The notes under the pieces: generated by a model | The model's database searches: none | Told to the model about the DNA's origin: nothing | The model's input: only the letters and a program-made list of their open reading frames with translations | Source: Gammaproteobacteria bacterium | GTDB lineage: Bacteria; Pseudomonadota; Gammaproteobacteria; Steroidobacterales; Woeseiaceae | Assembly (NCBI GenBank): GCA_029863705.1 | Contig: JAOTUU010000002.1 | Span: forward strand, 1-64,000 | DNA length: 64,000 nucleotides | Reading direction: 5' to 3' | Translations under genes and position numbers: made by a program | In this document: piece after piece, positions 15,081 through 24,785 of the stretch | Layout of the letters: each line of letters starts with the position of its first letter | Numbering within the stretch: the first letter of the stretch is position 1

Positions 15081-15434
15081 ATGAACAGCGAGCAACTAAG
15101 TACGCTCATCGTCGACGCTCTCGAGGAAGTCAAAGCAAAGGACATCATTGTGCTTGATGTTCGCGATATGACCGAAGTCACCGACTACATGGTAGTCGCG
15201 AGTGGTACCTCGAATCGGCACGTCAAAGCGCTAATCGAAAACGTTACTGAGAAAGCGAAGGCTGCCGGCCACAGGCCTATTGGTGTAGAGGGCGAGGATG
15301 GCGGCGAATGGGTGTTGCTCGATTTGCAGGACGCATTGGTGCATGTCATGCAGCCCAAAGTTCGTGAGTTCTATAACCTGGAGAAACTCTGGTCGCTGGG
15401 CGCAGCTGGAGATCTTGTGGCTACTGACGGCTAA
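15081..15434 (+). CDS. rsfS: Ribosomal silencing factor RsfS
   Basis: DYMVVASGTSNRHVKAL...GWVLLDLQDALVHVM-like region; nadD-rsfS-rlmH order. Confidence 0.93.
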   Translation: MNSEQLSTLIVDALEEVKAKDIIVLDVRDMTEVTDYMVVASGTSNRHVKALIENVTEKAKAAGHRPIGVEGEDGGEWVLLDLQDALVHVMQPKVREFYNLEKLWSLGAAGDLVATDG

Positions 15435-15437
15435 GCC

Positions 15438-15908
15438 TTGCATATTAGACTTATCGCTGTCGGTGATCGTCAGCCATCCTGGGTTGACGAAGCTGTCGGT
15501 ATCTATACTGGCCGATATCCACGCGAGTGGAAATTCCGTCTGGATGCCATCTCAACTGTTCGACGCGGAAAAAGTGACAAGTCAAACAACGCCCGTGAGG
15601 CGGAAGGCGAACATATCCTCAAGAAGCTGAGTTCGAACGAGCAGGTCGTATTGCTCGATGAGCGCGGCAAACAATTGACCAGCCAGAAACTCGCAACGCG
15701 CTTGTCCGATTGGCAAAGCGACGGTCGGAATCTTTGCTTCATCATAGGAGGTCCCGACGGCGTATCTTCCGCATGTCGGGAACGCGCGGACAGTGTCTGG
15801 TCATTATCTGACCTGACCTTGCCACACGGTCTTGCGCGTGTGCTGTTTTCAGAACAACTGTATCGTGCCTGGTCGTTGCACTCGGGTCATCCGTACCACC
15901 GCGAATAA
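15438..15908 (+). CDS. rlmH: 23S rRNA pseudouridine-1915 N3-methyltransferase
   Basis: LDERGKQLTS, FIIGGPDGV, LPHGLARVLFSEQLYRAWSL...HPYHRE. Confidence 0.95.
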   Translation: MHIRLIAVGDRQPSWVDEAVGIYTGRYPREWKFRLDAISTVRRGKSDKSNNAREAEGEHILKKLSSNEQVVLLDERGKQLTSQKLATRLSDWQSDGRNLCFIIGGPDGVSSACRERADSVWSLSDLTLPHGLARVLFSEQLYRAWSLHSGHPYHRE

Positions 15909-15913
15909 CACCA

Positions 15914-16492
15914 ATGGCTGATCCAAAGTTACATCTCGCATCGCAGTCCCCTCGACGACAGGACATCCTAAGATCCCTCGGCCTCTCATTTACCGCCGCT
16001 GGCGTTGACGTTAACGAGCAGCGTTTGCAGCGGGAACTACCGGAGGCAATGGCATTGCGGCTATCTCGCGCCAAAGCAATGGCGGCGGACGTCGATCCTT
16101 CTCGAATAGTGATCGGTGCGGATACACTGGTTGTTCTCGAGGACATCGTATTCGGCAAACCCAAAGACCGCGACGAGTGCCTTGAGATGCTCGCAAGCCT
16201 CTCAGGCCGGACGCACTGCGTATTGACTGGTGTTGCGGTACTGGCATCGGGAAAGATCCAGACAGTTGTATCGATTACCGAGGTTAAATTTCGGGAAATC
16301 AGTCCTGACGAGGCGCTGGCTTACTGGCACAGTGGAGAGCCTTGCGATAAGGCTGGTGCGTATGCCATCCAGGGGCGCGGCGGAATTTTTGTAGAGGCGA
16401 TATCCGGCAGCTACTCAGGTGTTGTTGGATTGCCCGTATTCGAAACGTCGCAGTTGCTCCGTAATGCCGGACTAAGAGTGTTAACCGAATGA
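15914..16492 (+). CDS. Maf-like nucleotide pyrophosphatase
   Basis: LASQSPRRQDILRSLGL, IGADTLVVL, AYAIQGRGGIFVEAISGSYSGVVGLP. Confidence 0.92.
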   Translation: MADPKLHLASQSPRRQDILRSLGLSFTAAGVDVNEQRLQRELPEAMALRLSRAKAMAADVDPSRIVIGADTLVVLEDIVFGKPKDRDECLEMLASLSGRTHCVLTGVAVLASGKIQTVVSITEVKFREISPDEALAYWHSGEPCDKAGAYAIQGRGGIFVEAISGSYSGVVGLPVFETSQLLRNAGLRVLTE

Positions 16493-17970
16493 CAGACGAA
16501 TCACCAAGAGAAGAAATACTGATCAACGTAACGCCTAGCGAGGTTCGTGCGGCGTTGCTCGAGAACGGTATTTTGCAAGAAGTTCACGTCGAACGTTCGG
16601 CGCGCCGCGGTGTTATTTCGAATATCTACAAGGGTCGCGTCTCGCGCGTGTTGCCCGGGATGCAGGCGGCGTTTATCGATATCGGGCTCGAGCGCACAGG
16701 GTTCTTGCACGTATCCGACATTGCCGAGCCTCGCAACGGCGCCGATACGGACGAAGAGTTGCCGAGTATTCGCGATCTTGTTCGCGAGGGGGCCGAGGTC
16801 CTGGTGCAGGTCGTCAAGGATCCGCTCGGCAACAAAGGGGCTCGACTGACCACACACATCACGTTGCCGTCGCGTCATCTTGTGTTATTGCCCAAAGGCG
16901 GGGGTGTTGGCGTGTCGGCGCGCATCGAGGACGAAGAAGAGCGCGAGCGGCTGCGGGGCCTGGTGACCGGGATGCTGGCGGAACACGACCTCGAATGCGG
17001 CGCTATTGTAAGAACAGTTGCAGAAGGGGCTGAGGCCGACGAGCTGCATGCCGACCTCAAATTTTTGCTAAAGCTTTGGAGCGTCGTTCAGGAACGGTGC
17101 AGCAAAGGGAGTGTAAAAACACTGGTACACGATGATCTGTCGCTGCCGTTAAGGGTTCTTCGAGATCTCGTGACGACTGATGTTGGGCATATTCTGGTGG
17201 ATTCACAGGCGGATTTTGATGCGATGCGCGACTTTGCGGACACATTCTTGCCGGACGTAGTCCCAATGATTGAGCACTATCGCCGCCGGCGACCCATTTT
17301 CGACCTGCACGGTATCGAAGACGACATTGGCAAGGCACTTGATCGGAGTATTCCTTTAAAATCAGGTGGTTACATAATTTTCGATCAAACAGAGGCGATG
17401 ACGACGGTTGACGTCAATACGGGCGGCTTTGTCGGACATCGCAATCTCGAGGAGACGATATACCGCACCAACCTCGAGGCTGCCGTCGCCATCGCGAGGC
17501 AACTCAGGCTGCGTAATCTCGGCGGTATCATCATTATTGATTTCATCGATATGGAGCTGGAAGACCACCGCGACAACGTCTTGCAGGTTTTGGAGCAATC
17601 GTTATCGAAAGACCACGCCCGGCATCAATTAACGCCCATGTCGCCGCTGGGTTTGGTGGAGATGACCCGCAAGCGTACCCGCGAAAGTTTGCAGCATATT
17701 CTCGGCGAAGACTGTCAAACGTGCGAAGGTCGTGGTTTTGTCATGACGGCAGAGACAGTGTGTTTCGAGGTATTCAGAGAGATAATTCGCCAATCACGGC
17801 AGTTTGAATTCAACGAAGCGATGGTGCTGGCACACCAGAATATCATCGAGTTGCTGCTGGACGAGCAGGCACCAAGCCTGGCGGAACTGGAGGAGCAGAC
17901 AGGCAAGTCCATACGCTTACAGCCCGAGGCTTTGTATTCGCAAGACCAGTTCGACGTTGTCCTGATGTGA
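16489..17970 (+). CDS. rng: Ribonuclease G
   Basis: S1-like N-terminus; TVDVNTGGFVG, IIIIDFIDME, MTRKRTRESLQHILGEDCQTCEGRGF. Confidence 0.93.
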   Translation: MTDESPREEILINVTPSEVRAALLENGILQEVHVERSARRGVISNIYKGRVSRVLPGMQAAFIDIGLERTGFLHVSDIAEPRNGADTDEELPSIRDLVREGAEVLVQVVKDPLGNKGARLTTHITLPSRHLVLLPKGGGVGVSARIEDEEERERLRGLVTGMLAEHDLECGAIVRTVAEGAEADELHADLKFLLKLWSVVQERCSKGSVKTLVHDDLSLPLRVLRDLVTTDVGHILVDSQADFDAMRDFADTFLPDVVPMIEHYRRRRPIFDLHGIEDDIGKALDRSIPLKSGGYIIFDQTEAMTTVDVNTGGFVGHRNLEETIYRTNLEAAVAIARQLRLRNLGGIIIIDFIDMELEDHRDNVLQVLEQSLSKDHARHQLTPMSPLGLVEMTRKRTRESLQHILGEDCQTCEGRGFVMTAETVCFEVFREIIRQSRQFEFNEAMVLAHQNIIELLLDEQAPSLAELEEQTGKSIRLQPEALYSQDQFDVVLM

Positions 17971-17992
17971 CGCCCGTTACGATGCATAGTTT

Positions 17993-20900
17993 ATGAACAA
18001 GTTTTTTAGACGCCTGATCAAGTTCGCGTTCTACCTGGCCGGCGGCCTTGTGATCCTGTTGGCGATAGCCGTCGGCTTGTTTCGCTTGTTCTTGCCAAGG
18101 CTCCCCGAATACCAGGACGACATCAAGGAATGGGCCAGCGCCGCCATTGGTTTGTCTGTCGAATTTTCCGGCATGGATGCGCGCTGGGGGCTCAGTGGGC
18201 CGGAAATTGAATTTTATGACGCGGAGTTAATGTCTCCTGACGATACGACGCGACTCGTTGCGGCGAACGAAGTCAGTGTCGGCATAGGCCTGGCGCGATT
18301 AATTTTCGACGGACAGTTGGCCCCCGATCAGGTCGCCGTACGCGAGACGAGTATCGAGGTTCGGCAATTAGAGAACGGCGAGTGGTGGATCCAAGGCAAC
18401 CCGCTCAATCAGTTGCTCCCGGAGCGCACTGGCAGCACGAATGGTGGCATTGGCCGCATCGAAGTTGTTGGTGAGGATATTGAGCTGCTGTTTCTGCAAC
18501 CTGGAGATGAGCGACCCAAGAAGTTCCTGGTTTCCAGTTTCCTCGCACGTCGTGATGACGTTCGTCTGTTTGTCGATGCAACTGTGGAACTGCCGCAAAA
18601 ACTCGGTCGTCGACTGACCATTGCTGCGACCCAGTTACTGTCGCTACCTGTTGAAGAGCGCAGTTGGAATGTCACTGTCGATATTGAGGACATCAAGCTA
18701 GCAGGCGTTACGGCGATGCAGCCGGCACAAGCCGCGCACTTCGATTCGGGCAGCGGCGACATCGAGTTATCGCTCGAATTTGCTAACAAGAGAATCAACA
18801 GTGCGACAGCCGACATCGATATCGATGACATTGCAATCGCCGGACTAGTCGATCTCGCCTTAAGTGGCAGGCTCGAGTTTCTTATGGATGACGATGGCTG
18901 GCTTGTCGCTGCCAACGATCTGCGGGCAACAACGCCAGTCGGCAAGTGGCCCGTCTCGACGCTGCGCCTTGAAGCCAGCACGGATCAGAATGGCAAGATC
19001 GTCATGATCGATGCACAGGCGTCTTATCTAAACTTCGCACATGCCGCGATAGTGATGCCATGGCTCAACGAAGAGCACCGCGCAATGGTTGCAGACGTTG
19101 ATCCCACTGGCATCGTGCGCAACCTGGCATTAACCGTAAGTGATCTCGATGCCGACGTGCCGAACTTCGATATTTCGATGGAGTTGCTTGATGTGGGTGT
19201 TGCGGCAAGCGGCAATCGCCCGGGCATACGCGGCTTCTCTGGAAGTTTGCGATCGGATCGATCGGGTGGACGGTTGGAGATCGAGACCGGCAACCTGGTT
19301 GTTACGGCTCCGCTTATTCTCGGTAAACCGCTAGGGTTCGATACGACATCGGGCACTATAATCTGGCGCAGGAGTAACAACCGTACAACGCTGCTGTCAG
19401 ACAGCATTGTTCTGCAGAATGACTTTTTCGAAAACGAGACCAGCGTAGAAGTATCGTATGTAGACGGTGATGCGGCACCGGTCGTTGATATCGAGAGTAC
19501 ATACAGTATCAGCGACATCGCGGTGGCAAAACGATATATCCCTTACATGGCGAAACGACCACGAATGAGCCAGTGGTTTCAGGAAGGATTTGTCTCTGGC
19601 CGCATCCCGCGCGGTAAGGCTCGTCTCCACGGACCGCTCGATAAGTTCCCGTTTGACGAGGGAGAGGGTTTGTTGCTGATCGAGGGCAATGTCCGCGATG
19701 CCGTACTTGTTTATCAACCGAAATGGCCAGCCGCTGAAGTGATTAGTGCCGACGTCGTCGTTGAGAATATGCGCTTGTACTCCGAGCGCAGTCGAATTAT
19801 CAATGCGGGTAACGAGATAGTGAACGGCAAACTGGAAATCGCGAATTTCCGTCAGCCTGTACTTACGCTTAGCGCGGTGGCCAATGGCACGCTCGAGTCA
19901 CTCCATAACCTGGCGATCAATAGCCCCATCAACGAATTGGTCGGAGGTCAGCTGGATAACGTTACTGTTAGCGGTGCTGCGACGGCCAGTCTGGATCTCA
20001 GTGTCCCTATTCGCGATTGGGAGAGCTTCGAATTCACAACGCAACTGCAAACGAGTGACGGCAGTTTTGAATTTGATGGATTTAGCGCGCCCCTGACAGA
20101 GCTAAGTGGTGTCGTAACGATCGAACGAGAAGATGTTAGCAGTGAGTCACTGCGTGGGCAGCTGCTGGGCCGGCCCGTTTCAATTGAACTCATGCAGGCA
20201 CCTGAAACCATGCCCAGCTATCGCGTAATTGCGAACGCAACCGGCGCAGTGACTGCCGAAGCGCTAATCGAGGAGCTTCGACTACCACTTGCAGGCCGCA
20301 TATCCGGTGAAGCCGCATACACAGCCAGGCTGTTATTTCCACGCGGCAATATCGAAGAGCCGTCTTCTTTCACGGTCGAAATCGGCAGTGATCTCGTAGG
20401 GCTTGCGTTCGATTATCCCGAACCGCTAGGCAAACCAGCCGAGGACAGCATCGACTTTTCCGGCGACATCTACCTGCCGCGCGGCGGTGAACGAATTGAC
20501 AGTAAGGGTAGCGCCGGTGACCTGTTGTCCTGGCAAATCGCATTTGCCAAGGACGAGGTCTGGGATCTCGATAGCGGCTTGATTGTGTTTGGCACAGAGC
20601 CCGTGAGTAGCGCACTTCCGGACACGCGGGGCCTGCATTTGCGAGGCAATGCCGACTACGTTTACGCGCAAGACTGGTTTGATATGGCCAAAAATGCCGA
20701 GACCAAAGTCGGCATGGCGGAGCGTATCCGCTCCATCGACATGTCCGTAAAGGACTTGCATTTGATCGGTCAGCACCTCGTTGATCACCGGGTTCGGATG
20801 GATCGAAGTGCACAGGACTGGTTGGTACAACTGGAGGGTGAAAGCATTGTTGCTTCAACGTTCGTGCCATACAACTTCAATTCCGGGCGCGCCATCGTCA

Positions 20901-21838
20901 TCGAGGCAGAAAAGCTGTTGTTGCCGGGCGACGATGACGATGCAGATCGACCGCGCACGCAGATCGATCCACGGTCGCTGCCGAGCATCACGGTAAAAGC
21001 GGGCGAACTGGCTTTTGGCAATCGGCACCTTGGTGCGGTCGAGGCGACGTTTGAGCGAACCGCAGATGGCCTTGTGTCGGATGCGATCATCGCCGAAGAT
21101 CCAACGTTTGAAATTGTTGGTAACGGAAGCTGGGTAGTCGATGAGAGCGACCCGATCGGTCATCGCAGCAGAATAATTGCAACACTGACCAGCAGCGACG
21201 TTAAGACCACAATGACGCGGCTCGGCTATAATCCCGGCATCGTCGGCGATGAACTGTCGATGCTCCTGGATCTCGGTTGGTCCGGCGGCCCGAGTGAAGA
21301 CCTGATGGAATCGCTGGACGGCGAAGTGACTGTCAAAATAGGCTCGGGGCGGCTTGAAGAGGTCAAGCCTGGAGCCGGCCGGGTATTTGGCCTCATGAGT
21401 GTGGCCGCGCTGCCGCGACGTTTGGCACTCGATTTTCGCGATGTGTTCGGCAAGGGATTCGCATTCGATAAGATCAGTAGCACGTTTACTCTTATCGACG
21501 GCAACGCGTATACCTGCGATTTGGCACTGGAAGGACCGGCGGCCGATATTGTAATTGTCGGCAGGGCGGGACTGGTGGAGCGCGATTACGAGCAGATCGC
21601 TGTCGTCAGCGCAAATTTCGGCAATGCGCTACCTGTTGCAGGCGCGCTTGTAGCAGGCCCGCAAGTCGCCGCTGTATTACTCATTTTCTCTCAGATATTC
21701 AAAAAGCCCCTCAAGGAAGTCAGCCAAGTCTACTATGACCTCGGCGGCACATTTGATGAGCCTGTTGTCGAGACAGCGACTGAAGAGACGTTCGGGCTAC
21801 TCGCAGAAAAAACCAGCTGCGTTAAAGCGGCAGAATAG
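17993..21838 (+). CDS. yhdP: YhdP/DUF3971-AsmA-like large envelope protein
   Basis: 1281 aa; N-terminal TM helix; follows rng; C-terminal AsmA-like GRAGLVERDYEQ...PVAGALVAGPQVAAVLLIFSQIFKKPLKE. Confidence 0.85.
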   Translation: MNKFFRRLIKFAFYLAGGLVILLAIAVGLFRLFLPRLPEYQDDIKEWASAAIGLSVEFSGMDARWGLSGPEIEFYDAELMSPDDTTRLVAANEVSVGIGLARLIFDGQLAPDQVAVRETSIEVRQLENGEWWIQGNPLNQLLPERTGSTNGGIGRIEVVGEDIELLFLQPGDERPKKFLVSSFLARRDDVRLFVDATVELPQKLGRRLTIAATQLLSLPVEERSWNVTVDIEDIKLAGVTAMQPAQAAHFDSGSGDIELSLEFANKRINSATADIDIDDIAIAGLVDLALSGRLEFLMDDDGWLVAANDLRATTPVGKWPVSTLRLEASTDQNGKIVMIDAQASYLNFAHAAIVMPWLNEEHRAMVADVDPTGIVRNLALTVSDLDADVPNFDISMELLDVGVAASGNRPGIRGFSGSLRSDRSGGRLEIETGNLVVTAPLILGKPLGFDTTSGTIIWRRSNNRTTLLSDSIVLQNDFFENETSVEVSYVDGDAAPVVDIESTYSISDIAVAKRYIPYMAKRPRMSQWFQEGFVSGRIPRGKARLHGPLDKFPFDEGEGLLLIEGNVRDAVLVYQPKWPAAEVISADVVVENMRLYSERSRIINAGNEIVNGKLEIANFRQPVLTLSAVANGTLESLHNLAINSPINELVGGQLDNVTVSGAATASLDLSVPIRDWESFEFTTQLQTSDGSFEFDGFSAPLTELSGVVTIEREDVSSESLRGQLLGRPVSIELMQAPETMPSYRVIANATGAVTAEALIEELRLPLAGRISGEAAYTARLLFPRGNIEEPSSFTVEIGSDLVGLAFDYPEPLGKPAEDSIDFSGDIYLPRGGERIDSKGSAGDLLSWQIAFAKDEVWDLDSGLIVFGTEPVSSALPDTRGLHLRGNADYVYAQDWFDMAKNAETKVGMAERIRSIDMSVKDLHLIGQHLVDHRVRMDRSAQDWLVQLEGESIVASTFVPYNFNSGRAIVIEAEKLLLPGDDDDADRPRTQIDPRSLPSITVKAGELAFGNRHLGAVEATFERTADGLVSDAIIAEDPTFEIVGNGSWVVDESDPIGHRSRIIATLTSSDVKTTMTRLGYNPGIVGDELSMLLDLGWSGGPSEDLMESLDGEVTVKIGSGRLEEVKPGAGRVFGLMSVAALPRRLALDFRDVFGKGFAFDKISSTFTLIDGNAYTCDLALEGPAADIVIVGRAGLVERDYEQIAVVSANFGNALPVAGALVAGPQVAAVLLIFSQIFKKPLKEVSQVYYDLGGTFDEPVVETATEETFGLLAEKTSCVKAAE

Positions 21839-21859
21839 GGGCAGGCGTCAGGGAATAGC

Positions 21860-22666
21860 ATGCGGGTTGCAGCAATTCAGATGAACAGTGGCGCGAATGT
21901 AGACAATAATCTACAGACCGCAGATCGCCTATTTGCTGAGGCCGCAGAAGACGGATGCCAACTCGTCGTTCTACCAGAAAACTTCGCGCTTATGCCCCGC
22001 AATGCGCGCGACAAGGTCGCGCGCGCCGAGCAGCTGGGCAGCGGGCCGATCCAGGCGTTTTTGGCCGATGCTGCACGCAGACACGATTTCTGGATTATTG
22101 GCGGCAGCATGCCGATGGTCTCGCCCGAGGCCGAACGTGTTTTCGGTGTGTGCCCGGTCTATGATTCAAAGGGCATCGAGCAGGCTTGCTACCGAAAAAT
22201 CCATCTATTTGACGTGAAGCTGCCGGACAGCGATGAGGCCTACCAGGAGTCCTGGTCGATGTTCCCCGGTGACGATCCACAAACCGTCGCTACGCCTATT
22301 GGGAAAATCGGCCTGACGATATGCTACGACCTGCGCTTCCCGGAGCTTTTCAGATGCCTGGTCGATGATGGTGCGACGGCTTTTACCGTGCCGGCGGCCT
22401 TTACCCGGGTGACCGGCGGGGCACATTGGCATACGTTGTTGCGTGCACGCGCTATAGAAAATCTGGCGTATGTGATTGCGCCCGGGCAATATGGTGAGCA
22501 TCCTGACAAGCGCCAGACCTATGGACACTCGTTAATCGTCGACCCATGGGGCAAGGTTCTTGCGGAGCAGGCTGAAGGCGAATGTATTGTCGCAGCCGAT
22601 ATCGATCCGGAATTGCCGGCAAAATTGCGAAGAGATTTCCCGGTGCTTGCTAACCGGCGTCTGTAG
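21860..22666 (+). CDS. Carbon-nitrogen hydrolase (Nit1/Nit2-like)
   Basis: VVLPENFALMP, YRKIHLFD, GLTICYDLRFPELFR. Confidence 0.9.
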   Translation: MRVAAIQMNSGANVDNNLQTADRLFAEAAEDGCQLVVLPENFALMPRNARDKVARAEQLGSGPIQAFLADAARRHDFWIIGGSMPMVSPEAERVFGVCPVYDSKGIEQACYRKIHLFDVKLPDSDEAYQESWSMFPGDDPQTVATPIGKIGLTICYDLRFPELFRCLVDDGATAFTVPAAFTRVTGGAHWHTLLRARAIENLAYVIAPGQYGEHPDKRQTYGHSLIVDPWGKVLAEQAEGECIVAADIDPELPAKLRRDFPVLANRRL

Positions 22667-22690
22667 TCCAACCTGTCACGGAAAACCATC

Positions 22691-24142
22691 TTGAGCGAAA
22701 GCAACGATACTTCGACTGTTTCTGTAATGTCTCGCCTGCTCCAGCCGGCCGGACTCGATGAAGGACATTTAAACAAGACGCTAGGTTCGATGATGCGCGG
22801 CGGAGTTGACTACGCCGACCTGTATTTTCAGGTGAGCCGGCGGGAAAGCTGGACTGTTGAAGACCGCATTATCCGTGAAGGCAGCTTCAGCATGGATCAG
22901 GGCGTCGGAGTGCGGGCGGTTAGTGGTGAGAAGACCGGTTTCGCGTACTCGGACGAATTGCTGTTGCCTGCGCTCGAGCAGGCGGCAGGCGCCGCGCGTG
23001 CTATCGCCCATACGGGCGGGCAGAAGGCGTTGCAGGCATGGAAGAGGACAGAGTCGTCGCTGCTCTATCCGGTCACGGATCCCACGACGAGCATCACGGA
23101 CGAACAAAAGACAACGATGTTGGCGGAGATCGAGCAGGCGACGCGCGATCTTGATAGCCGCATCGAGCAGGTCATCATTGGCCTATCCAGTAGTCAGGAC
23201 CTCGTTCTGGTGGCTGCATCGGATGGCACGCTGGCATCGGATGTAAGGCCGCTCATTCGCCTCAACGTAAGCGTAATACTCGAGCAGGATGGACGACGTG
23301 AGCAGGGCTATGCCGGGGGCGGCGCCCGATCCGACCTCAACTACTTCCTGTCTGGTGAACTGCCAATAGAGTACGCACGAGAAGCTGTACGACAGGCGAT
23401 CGTGCAACTCGAAGCAAGTGCGGCACCTGCCGGAATGATGCCCGTTGTGCTCGGCCCGGGTTGGCCTGGCATCTTGCTGCACGAGGCAGTTGGACACGGC
23501 CTGGAAGGCGACTTCAACCGCAAAGGTACCTCGGCTTTCTCGGGCAAAGTAGGGCAGCAGGTCGCCGCAACAGAATGCACTATCGTTGACGATGGCACTT
23601 TGCCGAACCGGCGCGGTTCGTTGTCTGTCGACGACGAAGGTACGCCAGGTCAGTACAACGTGCTGGTGGAAAACGGTGTGCTCAAGGGTTACATGCAGGA
23701 CAAGCTCAATGCCCGCCTCATGGGTGTCGAACCGACGGGTAACGGTCGTCGCGAGTCTTATGCCCACATGCCCATGCCGCGCATGACCAATACCTACATG
23801 CTGGCCGGACCGCACGAACCTGGCGACATCATTGCCTCGGTCGATAAAGGAATTTACGCGCCAAACTTCGGTGGTGGCCAGGTGGACATTACCTCTGGCA
23901 AATTCGTGTTCTCTGCGAGCGAGGCGTACCTCATCGAGAACGGCAAAATCACGACGCCCGTTAAAGGCGCAATGCTCATCGGCGATGGTCCCGAAGCATT
24001 GTCGAGGATTTCGATGATCGGCAACGACCTGAAACTTGATAGCGGCGTTGGCACTTGTGGCAAGGAAGGCCAGTCTGTTCCGGTTGGCGTCGGTCAACCG
24101 ACGCTCAAGATCGACGAACTCACCGTTGGCGGTACCGCCTGA
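22691..24142 (+). CDS. tldD: Metalloprotease TldD
   Basis: [31 protein letters not shown] start. Confidence 0.95.
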   Translation: MSESNDTSTVSVMSRLLQPAGLDEGHLNKTLGSMMRGGVDYADLYFQVSRRESWTVEDRIIREGSFSMDQGVGVRAVSGEKTGFAYSDELLLPALEQAAGAARAIAHTGGQKALQAWKRTESSLLYPVTDPTTSITDEQKTTMLAEIEQATRDLDSRIEQVIIGLSSSQDLVLVAASDGTLASDVRPLIRLNVSVILEQDGRREQGYAGGGARSDLNYFLSGELPIEYAREAVRQAIVQLEASAAPAGMMPVVLGPGWPGILLHEAVGHGLEGDFNRKGTSAFSGKVGQQVAATECTIVDDGTLPNRRGSLSVDDEGTPGQYNVLVENGVLKGYMQDKLNARLMGVEPTGNGRRESYAHMPMPRMTNTYMLAGPHEPGDIIASVDKGIYAPNFGGGQVDITSGKFVFSASEAYLIENGKITTPVKGAMLIGDGPEALSRISMIGNDLKLDSGVGTCGKEGQSVPVGVGQPTLKIDELTVGGTA

Positions 24143-24257
24143 GTGCAAATCTTCTTTACATAAGCGCGGTTTTGCGAGTTTCACGCTTCGCACTGTGAAA
24201 TTGTTCACTCAATTCAACATATGTATTCGGTAATGTTCGCCTGTCTCCCAAAGGAAC

Positions 24258-24434
24258 ATGACGATGGCATTCGAAAACACAATCACAGAGAATGATCTGG
24301 ACGCCAACTCGCAACTATTCGTGCAAGGATTGCGCAGTGAAAGCCATGATTTTGAGCCGGATCTCACCGTTGACGGCTTGTCGGAGTCGATTTTATCGCG
24401 GCTATTGGGCTTGTTCGGTATGGGCCGCTCATAG
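24258..24434 (+). CDS. Small hypothetical protein, 58 aa (below track cutoff)
   Basis: AAAGGAAC then ATG: MTMAFENTITENDLDANSQLFVQGLRSESHDFEPDLTVDGLSESILSRLLGLFGMGRS*. Confidence 0.5.
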   Translation: MTMAFENTITENDLDANSQLFVQGLRSESHDFEPDLTVDGLSESILSRLLGLFGMGRS

Positions 24435-24539
24435 CACAGAAAGCTGCAGGGAGCTGGCTTCCCGCCCCATTTTCGACCCTTTCTTCCCGGCCATTGGCCG
24501 GATTCGCCGCTGTGCTGACTGGACGCGCCGCCGCTGGCT

Positions 24540-24779
24540 ATGGACAATGAGTGCAGGCTGGTAATAACAACAGAAACTATGTGGGTCTCAAGACCAATCT
24601 ACGAAAGCTTGCCGTACATGTATTTGCTCGTCGGTGCAATATCGCTCTGCGCGTCGATGTACGTGAATCATTGGTACTGGCCGACGATATGCTTCGTCAC
24701 CGGATTGGTTTGCCTTGTTGCAGGGCTGGTCGTGCTCTTGAAGCGCCGTGACTACCGCGTAACAGATCGCCGCGGCTGA
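24540..24779 (+). CDS. Small membrane protein with two predicted TM helices
   Basis: YMYLLVGAISLCASMYV and TICFVTGLVCLVAGLVVLL followed by KRRDYR; could start at the internal ATG 24579. Confidence 0.55.
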   Translation: MDNECRLVITTETMWVSRPIYESLPYMYLLVGAISLCASMYVNHWYWPTICFVTGLVCLVAGLVVLLKRRDYRVTDRRG

Positions 24780-24785
24780 GCCAGG

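Noticed and set aside
23183-24208. 341-aa minus-strand ORF
   Set aside because: Exactly antisense to tldD, low-complexity codon pattern and no recognisable motif; a shadow ORF.
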